A stretch of DNA of 11,331 bases, from contig CAJXAS010000035.1 of NCBI GenBank assembly GCA_913050305.1, forward strand, positions 1 to 11,331, read 5' to 3'. The translations under genes were made by a program, and so were the position numbers. Below, one piece after another: positions 6,075 through 11,331 of this stretch. A model generated the notes under the pieces. That model saw nothing but the letters and a program-made list of their open reading frames with translations, made no database searches and had not been told where the DNA came from. The stretch comes from an uncultured Polaribacter sp. (GTDB taxonomy: Bacteria; Bacteroidota; Bacteroidia; Flavobacteriales; Flavobacteriaceae). The first letter of the stretch is position 1. Each line of letters opens with the position of its first letter.

Positions 6075-8480
6075 CTAGTTTCTTAAAGGTTTTCCAGTTT
6101 TTAACATGTTTTGAATTCGCTCTAATGTTTTACGTTCTGTACACAGCGATAAAAATGCTTCTCTTTCTAAGTCTAACAAGTATTGTTCTGAAACCATTGT
6201 AGGTTCAGATAAATCTCCACCGGCCATTACATACGCTAGTTTATTAGCGATTTTCATATCGTGTGCACTAATGTATTTAGAATCTTTCATGGAATCTGTT
6301 CCTACTAAAAACATTCCCAATGCTTGTTTCCCTAGTACTTTTACATCATTTCTTGTAACAGGTTGCGTGTAACCGCTTTCTGCCATTAATTTAGCATGTG
6401 ACTTTGCAGTTGCAATTTGTCTCTCTTTATTTACAACGATAACATCTTTCCCTTTTTGAAGTAAACCTAAATCAAATGCTTCATAAGCTGAAGTAGAGAC
6501 TTTTGCCATACCTATCGTTAGGAAATTTTCTTGTAAAATATTTAGCTCTACATCTCCTTTACTAAAAGAATCTGATGCTCTTAAAGCCATTTCTTTAGAA
6601 CCACCACCACCAGGAATTACACCAACTCCAAATTCGACTAATCCCATATAGGTTTCTGCTGCTGCAACCACTTTATCTGCGTGTAGAGAAATTTCACAAC
6701 CACCACCTAAAGCCATTCCGTGTGGAGCAGAAATAGTTGGGATTGATGAATAGCGCATGCGCATCATGGTGTCTTGAAAATATTTGATAGCATAATTTAA
6801 TTCTTCATATTCTTGCTCTACAGCCATCATGAAAATCATACCAATATTTGCGCCAACAGAAAAGTTTGGAGCTTGATTACCAACAACCAAACCTTGAAAG
6901 TCTTTTTCTGCTAAATCAATTGCTTTGTTAACACCTGCTAAAACATCTCCACCAATGGTGTTCATTTTAGACTGGAATTCTAAATTTAAAATACCGTCTC
7001 CAATATCTTCAATTACAACACCAGAATTTTTAAATACGGCACTAGATTTTCTAATATTATCTAAAATAATAAATGATTCTTGCCCTGGTTTCTTAGTTTC
7101 AGATTTCGAAGGAATGTCATAAAAATAAGTTGCGCCTTCTTTGACTGAGTAGAAAGAAGTGGCACCAGAAGCTAACATATCTGTAATCCAAGTTGCAGGT
7201 TCATTTCCTTCAACCTTCATTAATTCAATTCCTTTTTCGATACCAACTGCATCCCAAATTTCGAAAGGTCCATTTTCCCACCCAAAACCTGCTTTCATAG
7301 CATCATCTATCTTGAATAGCTCGTCAGAAATTTCAGGAATCCTATTTTGAACATAAGCAAACATCGCTGCAAAGTTCTTTCTGTAGAATTCACCAGCTTT
7401 ATCTTTTCCACCAACTAATACCTTAAATCTATCAATTGGTTTGTCTATTGTTTTTGTTAATTCTAAAGTTGCGAATTTTGCTTTCTTAGAGGGGCGATAC
7501 TCTAAAGTGTCTAAATCTAATGTTAGAATTTCTTTTTTCCCGTTTGCATCGACAGATTTTTTATAAAAACCTTGCCCTGTCTTGCTTCCTAACCATTTAT
7601 TATCCATCATGGTATTGATGAAACCAGGGAGTTTGAACAATTCATGGGCTTCATCATCAGGACAGTTTTCATAAATACCGTTGGCAACATGCACTAAAGT
7701 ATCTAAACCAACAACATCTACCGTTCTAAAAGTAGCAGATTTTGGTCTACCAATAACAGGTCCAGTTAATTTATCTACTTCTTCAACCGTTAAGCCTAAT
7801 TCTTTTACTTGATGAAATAAAGATTGAATTCCGAAAATTCCAATTCTATTTCCTATGAACGCAGGAGTATCTTTGGCTAAAACAGAAGTTTTTCCTAAGA
7901 ATTTTTCACCATACATCATTAAAAAGTCGGTAACTTCTTGAACGCAATCTGGACCAGGAACAACTTCAAAAAGTTTTAAATATCTTGGAGGATTAAAAAA
8001 GTGTGTTACGGCAAAATGCTTTTTAAAATCTTCACTTCTTCCTTCGTTCATAAACTGAATAGGAATACCAGAAGTATTAGAAGAAATAATAGTTCCTGGG
8101 GTTCTATATTTTTCTAGTTTTTCAAAAACGATCTTTTTAATATCCAGTCTTTCAACGACAACCTCCATAATCCAATCTACATCAGCAACCTTTGCAATGT
8201 CATCTTCTAAATTACCTGTAGTAATTCTGTTTGCAAATTTCTGATGATAAATAGGTGAAGGCTTTGATTTTAAAGAAGTTGTTAATGCCTCATTTACTAA
8301 ACGATTGCGAACAACTTTGTCTTCTAACGTAAGTCCTTTTGCTTTTTCTTTAGCGGTTAATTCTCTTGGAACAATATCCAATAAAAGAACTTCTACACCA
8401 ATATTAGCAAAATGACAAGCAATACCACTTCCCATAATTCCGGAACCAATAATTGCTATTTTTTTAATTCTTCTAGTCAT
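6075..8480 (-). CDS. fadN: 3-hydroxyacyl-CoA dehydrogenase / enoyl-CoA hydratase fusion (FadN type)
   Basis: A bifunctional beta-oxidation enzyme of 801 aa that hydrates 2-enoyl-CoA and oxidises the 3-hydroxyacyl-CoA with NAD+. The dehydrogenase half comes first: the Rossmann motif GSGIMG at 12-17, SSNTSG at 133-138, and the catalytic pair His160 (THFFNPP) and Glu172 (LFEVVPG), followed by the helical C-terminal dehydrogenase domains to about 430. The crotonase half follows at about 490-690: the oxyanion-hole segment NFSVGANI at 539-546, GGGCEI with Glu596, and VEFGVGVIPGGGG with Glu616. The two glutamates are 20 residues apart, as in rat crotonase (144 and 164). This order is the reverse of E. 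coli FadB and equals Bacillus subtilis FadN (about 789 aa). All catalytic residues are present. It starts 11 bp after the marR stop and ends 5 bp before fadA. Confidence 0.95.
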   Translation of the reverse strand: MTRRIKKIAIIGSGIMGSGIACHFANIGVEVLLLDIVPRELTAKEKAKGLTLEDKVVRNRLVNEALTTSLKSKPSPIYHQKFANRITTGNLEDDIAKVADVDWIMEVVVERLDIKKIVFEKLEKYRTPGTIISSNTSGIPIQFMNEGRSEDFKKHFAVTHFFNPPRYLKLFEVVPGPDCVQEVTDFLMMYGEKFLGKTSVLAKDTPAFIGNRIGIFGIQSLFHQVKELGLTVEEVDKLTGPVIGRPKSATFRTVDVVGLDTLVHVANGIYENCPDDEAHELFKLPGFINTMMDNKWLGSKTGQGFYKKSVDANGKKEILTLDLDTLEYRPSKKAKFATLELTKTIDKPIDRFKVLVGGKDKAGEFYRKNFAAMFAYVQNRIPEISDELFKIDDAMKAGFGWENGPFEIWDAVGIEKGIELMKVEGNEPATWITDMLASGATSFYSVKEGATYFYDIPSKSETKKPGQESFIILDNIRKSSAVFKNSGVVIEDIGDGILNLEFQSKMNTIGGDVLAGVNKAIDLAEKDFQGLVVGNQAPNFSVGANIGMIFMMAVEQEYEELNYAIKYFQDTMMRMRYSSIPTISAPHGMALGGGCEISLHADKVVAAAETYMGLVEFGVGVIPGGGGSKEMALRASDSFSKGDVELNILQENFLTIGMAKVSTSAYEAFDLGLLQKGKDVIVVNKERQIATAKSHAKLMAESGYTQPVTRNDVKVLGKQALGMFLVGTDSMKDSKYISAHDMKIANKLAYVMAGGDLSEPTMVSEQYLLDLEREAFLSLCTERKTLERIQNMLKTGKPLRN

Positions 8481-8491
8481 TTGGTTGATTT

Positions 8492-8950
8492 TTAAACTGC
8501 TTTTTTACTTGTTTCTTTATAAATTTCTTTGTCTGCAATTAATTTATTTATTATTGACGTTACTTTAAAAAAGCCATCTAAGTCTTCTTTTGTAATATTA
8601 TTAATAACGGTTTCATTAAACTTAATTACGTGACCTTTAGATGCTTTGCGCATTTCTTTGCCGTACTCTGTTAACTTTATAAGGACGCTTCTGCCGTCAT
8701 CCGGATTTTTCTCTCTAGAAATAGCACCTCTATCTTCCATGTTTTTTAAAATTCTAGAAAGACTTGTTGGTTCCATTCCCATTAAAGGTCCTAGCGCTGT
8801 GGATGGCGTTCCTTTTTGTTTATCAATATTCAGTAAAACAAAGGCTGTAGCCATTGTACTATCGTGCTTCAATGCTTGCTCGTTATACATTTTTGCAACA
8901 GCTTGCCAAGTTGCTCTTAACTGATGATCTATTGATTTATACTTATTCAT
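8492..8950 (-). CDS. MarR-family regulator, first gene of the beta-oxidation operon
   Basis: A 152-aa winged-helix protein of typical MarR length. Helices flank a DNA-binding domain: the helix-turn-helix is about 48-72 (GTPSTALGPLMGMEPTSLSR...) and the wing about 82-97, with NPDDGRSVLIKLTEYG, the classic D-x-R wing. The start at 8950 gives MNKYKSIDHQLRATWQAVAKMYNEQ, which looks complete, and no upstream start is needed. Being the first gene of a cluster for fatty-acid breakdown, it is most simply a repressor that senses fatty acid or acyl-CoA, a role played by TetR-type FadR in Bacillus; the ligand is inference. Palindromic sites over its own promoter suggest autoregulation. Its stop is 11 bp from fadN, so all four genes may share one transcript. 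Confidence 0.9.
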   Translation of the reverse strand: MNKYKSIDHQLRATWQAVAKMYNEQALKHDSTMATAFVLLNIDKQKGTPSTALGPLMGMEPTSLSRILKNMEDRGAISREKNPDDGRSVLIKLTEYGKEMRKASKGHVIKFNETVINNITKEDLDGFFKVTSIINKLIADKEIYKETSKKAV

Positions 8951-8955
8951 TGCCC

Positions 8956-8963
8956 CAAATATA
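8956..8963 (-). promoter_or_regulatory. Predicted -7 element of the marR-fad operon
   Basis: The minus strand reads TATATTTG (8963-8956), an exact match to TAnnTTTG. Only five bases (GGGGC, then A) separate it from the ATG region at 8950, so transcription would start at or within a few bases of the start codon. There is no TTG at the -33 position, where the palindromic site sits instead. A weak -33 is compatible with a regulated promoter. Confidence 0.55.
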
Positions 8964-8966
8964 TAC

Positions 8967-8994
8967 TAATTTATTATGCATGCATAGTAAATTA
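8967..8994. promoter_or_regulatory. Putative MarR operator, site 1 (28-bp palindrome)
   Basis: The two 14-base half-sites, taatttattatgca and tgcatagtaaatta, are inverted copies with one mismatched pair out of 14 (8974/8987). The centre is between 8980 and 8981, with the 12-bp core tatgcatgcata. The site begins 4 bases above the -7 element TATATTTG and covers the spacer and -33 region of the marR promoter, where a bound dimer would block RNA polymerase. Length and symmetry suit a MarR dimer. Assigning it to this MarR protein is inference from position. Confidence 0.65.
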
Positions 8995-9002
8995 CGGAAA
9001 AG

Positions 9003-9022
9003 TTATGCACGCATAGTAAATT
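9003..9022. promoter_or_regulatory. Putative MarR operator, site 2 (direct repeat of site 1)
   Basis: ttatgcacgcatagtaaatt matches ttatgcatgcatagtaaatt at 8974-8993 in 19 of 20 bases, with a period of 29 bp. The core palindrome tatgca/cgcata and the right half-site are kept; the left outer half-site has diverged. It looks like a weaker second binding site on the same DNA. It ends 60 bp before the -7 element of the divergent transporter gene. Confidence 0.6.
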
Positions 9023-9082
9023 TTAACACAATTTCTACTGTAACGTTTTTAGTTGTTGAACTACTAATACACAGAAAATATG

Positions 9083-9090
9083 TAGTTTTG
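9083..9090 (+). promoter_or_regulatory. Candidate -7 element of the ABC transporter genes
   Basis: TAGTTTTG fits TAnnTTTG and lies 31 bases before the start codon at 9122. TTG occurs at 9056-9058, but the 24-base spacing is longer than usual. The leader after it ends in an A-rich run and has no Shine-Dalgarno sequence. Confidence 0.45.
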
Positions 9091-9121
9091 TGTGCTTTCT
9101 ATTTAAAAAAAAAATTTATTT

Positions 9122-10051
9122 ATGAAAAATTTATTAGAAATTAATAATGTTGTAAAAAAATATGACGATTTTACAGCATTAAATGATGTTTCCATTCACA
9201 TACCAAAAGGCAGCGTTTATGGTTTGTTAGGTCCAAATGGTGCTGGAAAAACATCATTAATTAGAATTGTTAATCAGATAACATTACCAGATAGCGGTTC
9301 TATTATTTTAGATGGCGAAGTTTTGGCTCCGCATCATACCGCACAGATTGGGTATTTGCCAGAAGAACGTGGTTTGTATAAATCTATGAAAGTAGGTGAG
9401 CAAGCTTTGTATTTAGCGCAGTTAAAAGGATTGAGTAAAGCAGAGGCAAAAAAACGATTGAAATATTGGTTTGATAAGTTTGATATTTCTGCATGGTGGA
9501 ATAAAAAAATAGAAGAACTGTCAAAAGGAATGGCGCAAAAAGTACAGTTTATTGTAACGGTAATGCACAAGCCAAAGTTGTTGATTTTTGACGAGCCTTT
9601 TTCTGGTTTCGACCCCATAAATGCACAATTAATTGCTAATGAAATTTTACAGTTACGAGATGAAGGGGCAACTATTATTTTCTCTACCCATAGAATGGAA
9701 TCTGTTGAAGAAATGTGTGATGAAATTGCTTTGATTGATAAATCTAATAAAATTTTAGATGGAAAGTTGTCTGATATTAAACGTGAATTTAGAACCCATA
9801 CTTTTCAGGTTGGTTTAAAAACAGCGAATATAACGGCAGTAGAAAATGAATTAAAAGAGAACTTTAAAGTGTTTCCTGCAGATTTTAAATTATTAAATGA
9901 AGGTCTGGCTTTAAATGTAAAGCTAAATGCTACCGATAATTCCAATGATTTATTATCATTTCTAACAAGTAGAGGAGAAGTGCAGCATTTTGTAGAATTG
10001 ATACCAAATGCAAATGATATTTTTATTCAGGCAATAAACAAAAATAGTTAA
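9122..10051 (+). CDS. ABC transporter ATP-binding protein (NatA/DUF4162 type)
   Basis: The ATPase subunit (309 aa) of an ABC-2 type exporter on the inner face of the cytoplasmic membrane. Walker A GPNGAGKT is at 37-44, the signature ELSKGMAQK at 132-140, Walker B LLIFDEP at 153-159 with Glu158 as catalytic base, the D-loop SGFDP at 161-165, and the switch His190 in FSTHRMES. The Q-loop region reads IGYLPEERGLY (76-86), with Glu where most ABC ATPases have Gln, and the signature is SKGMAQ instead of SGGQ; both variants are usual for this subfamily as I know it. Residues from about 215 on form a separate C-terminal domain of the DUF4162 kind. The permease follows after one base, so the two are co-transcribed. 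The substrate is unknown: sodium in Bacillus NatAB, but this cannot be carried over. Confidence 0.92.
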   Translation: MKNLLEINNVVKKYDDFTALNDVSIHIPKGSVYGLLGPNGAGKTSLIRIVNQITLPDSGSIILDGEVLAPHHTAQIGYLPEERGLYKSMKVGEQALYLAQLKGLSKAEAKKRLKYWFDKFDISAWWNKKIEELSKGMAQKVQFIVTVMHKPKLLIFDEPFSGFDPINAQLIANEILQLRDEGATIIFSTHRMESVEEMCDEIALIDKSNKILDGKLSDIKREFRTHTFQVGLKTANITAVENELKENFKVFPADFKLLNEGLALNVKLNATDNSNDLLSFLTSRGEVQHFVELIPNANDIFIQAINKNS

Positions 10052-10052
10052 T

Positions 10053-11331
10053 ATGAGTAAGTTAAAATTAATTATACACAGAGAATTTATTGCAAAAGTT
10101 CGAAACAAGTCATTTATAATGATGACTTTTTTGAGTCCAATAATTTTCGTCGGTATGGGTTTTTTGATCTATTTTCTAACACAGAAAAATGATGAAAAAA
10201 TTAAGGAAATTGTTTATGTAGACAATTCTGGCATGTTTTCTAAAGAAGATTTTAGAGACACAAAGTCCATTAAGTACATAGATTATTCTGCTTTTGGAAT
10301 AGAGTTAACTAAGAAAAAAGTTGAAGATGGTAATTATTACGGGGCACTTCTAATTCCGAAACAAGATAGCTTAGAACTTTTAGCAAAATCGATAGAGTTT
10401 TATTCAAAGGATTCTCCAGGAATGTCTATTATGAGCTCTTTAGAAAATAAAATTGAACAGAAAATTAGAAATGAAAAACTAAATAGTTTTGGTATTGATT
10501 TAGAAAAGATAAAAGCTTCTAAAATTAATACAGACATTAAAATGTTGAATTTTTCTGGTGAAGAATCCTCAAAATTAATAAACGGATTAAAAATTGGTGT
10601 TGGTGCAATTTCAGGCTACCTCTTAATGATGTTTGTAATTATCTATGGATCTTCTGTTATGCGAAGTGTTATCGAAGAAAAAACAAGTAGAATTATAGAA
10701 ATTATTGTTTCTTCAGTAAAACCTTTTCAACTAATGTTGGGTAAAATTTTAGGAAACGCCTCTGCAGGTTTATTACAGTTCTTAATATGGGGAATTATAA
10801 TTTTTGTTATCTCTACCGTGGCTTCTGCTGTTTTTGGGGTAGATATGGCAGAAATGCAATCCGCAAGAATACCTGCAGAACAAATGGATGCTGTAAAACA
10901 AGCTACAGCTGGCGACAAGGGGCAACTTATTATTCAAGAAATTTTGAAATTACCGCTTCTAAAAATGTTTGTGTTATTTATTTTTTACTTTTTAGGAGGC
11001 TTTATGTTGTACAGTTCTCTTTTTGCAGCTGTTGGCGCAGCCGTAGATAATGAAACAGATACACAACAATTTATGTTGCCTATAATGATGCCTTTAATTT
11101 TGGGTGTTTATGTTGGTTTTGCGACTGTTATTAATGATCCGAACGGTCCTACAGCAGTCTTATTTTCACATATTCCGTTTACAAGTCCTATTGTAATGTT
11201 AATGCGCGTGCCTTTTGGTGTCTCTTGGACAGAGCTATTAATTTCTATGACGTTATTATTGGTTACTTTTGTTTTCATGGTTTGGTTGGCTGCAAAAATT
11301 TACAGAGTTGGTATTTTGATGTATGGAAAGA
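10053..11331 (+). CDS. ABC-2 type permease (NatB-like), 3' end cut by window edge
   Basis: The membrane partner of the preceding ATPase, open for 426 codons to the right edge. The last residues, YRVGILMYGK, are the usual near-terminal motif of this family, so perhaps only 10-20 residues are missing. A first membrane helix (about 24-45, FIMMTFLSPIIFVGMGFL...) is followed by a large soluble, probably extracytoplasmic, domain to about 177. Then come about five more hydrophobic helices, near 181-203, 237-262, 305-330, 342-362 and 393-415. EEKTSRIIEIIVSS at 208-221, followed by KPFQLMLGK, is the conserved cytoplasmic coupling segment of ABC-2/NatB permeases. The start at 10053 lies one base after the ATPase stop, indicating translational coupling. 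The substrate is not predictable. Confidence 0.9.
   Translation, partial: MSKLKLIIHREFIAKVRNKSFIMMTFLSPIIFVGMGFLIYFLTQKNDEKIKEIVYVDNSGMFSKEDFRDTKSIKYIDYSAFGIELTKKKVEDGNYYGALLIPKQDSLELLAKSIEFYSKDSPGMSIMSSLENKIEQKIRNEKLNSFGIDLEKIKASKINTDIKMLNFSGEESSKLINGLKIGVGAISGYLLMMFVIIYGSSVMRSVIEEKTSRIIEIIVSSVKPFQLMLGKILGNASAGLLQFLIWGIIIFVISTVASAVFGVDMAEMQSARIPAEQMDAVKQATAGDKGQLIIQEILKLPLLKMFVLFIFYFLGGFMLYSSLFAAVGAAVDNETDTQQFMLPIMMPLILGVYVGFATVINDPNGPTAVLFSHIPFTSPIVMLMRVPFGVSWTELLISMTLLLVTFVFMVWLAAKIYRVGILMYGK

Noticed and set aside
1..11331. Mobile elements, CRISPR arrays, phage or defence genes
   Set aside because: No transposase, integrase, regularly spaced repeat array or defence-type domain is seen in any of the supported genes; apart from the listed palindromes the non-coding stretches are short.

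Overview
The window is AT-rich chromosomal DNA from a member of the Bacteroidetes, most probably a marine-type Flavobacteriaceae (Polaribacter/Tenacibaculum-like). Three things point there. The proteins read like flavobacterial versions of their families. Several gene starts lack a purine-rich Shine-Dalgarno sequence and have A-rich leaders instead. Sequences matching the Bacteroidetes -7 element TAnnTTTG sit just upstream of several genes. The genus is inference; the phylum is fairly secure.

Layout, left to right. A TetR-like regulator on the minus strand runs off the left edge (1-613). A 340-bp AT-rich gap holds a perfect 20-bp palindrome and the terminator of a minus-strand tRNA-Pro(UGG) at 954-1028. 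Divergent from the tRNA is trxB (1221-2168, plus), encoding thioredoxin reductase. A strong bidirectional hairpin separates trxB from a convergent small gene (2269-2715, minus) that joins a J-domain to a KTSC domain. A second hairpin terminator at about 2864-2887 closes the main block.

That main block is a minus-strand fatty-acid beta-oxidation operon, read from right to left: a MarR regulator (8492-8950), fadN (6075-8480, 3-hydroxyacyl-CoA dehydrogenase plus enoyl-CoA hydratase), fadA (4876-6069, 3-ketoacyl-CoA thiolase) and fadE (2916-4712, a VLCAD-like acyl-CoA dehydrogenase). FadE makes the 2-enoyl-CoA, FadN hydrates and oxidises it, and FadA cleaves it to acetyl-CoA. One full turn of the spiral is therefore encoded, apart from acyl-CoA synthetase and electron-transfer flavoprotein, which must lie elsewhere. 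Gene order and architecture match the fadNAE operon of Bacillus subtilis. Upstream of marR, a near-perfect 28-bp palindrome and a second copy of its core sit over the predicted marR promoter, suggesting an autoregulated operon. The predicted marR transcript would be leaderless or nearly so.

Divergent from marR, on the plus strand, are an ABC-type ATPase (9122-10051) and its ABC-2/NatB-like permease (10053 to the right edge, lacking only a short C-terminal tail). Together they form an exporter of unknown substrate.

I see no mobile element, CRISPR array, phage gene or clear sign of recent transfer. The region is mostly housekeeping and metabolic. The observations most worth following are the putative MarR operators with the near-leaderless promoter, the J-domain/KTSC protein and the orphan palindrome at 796-815.
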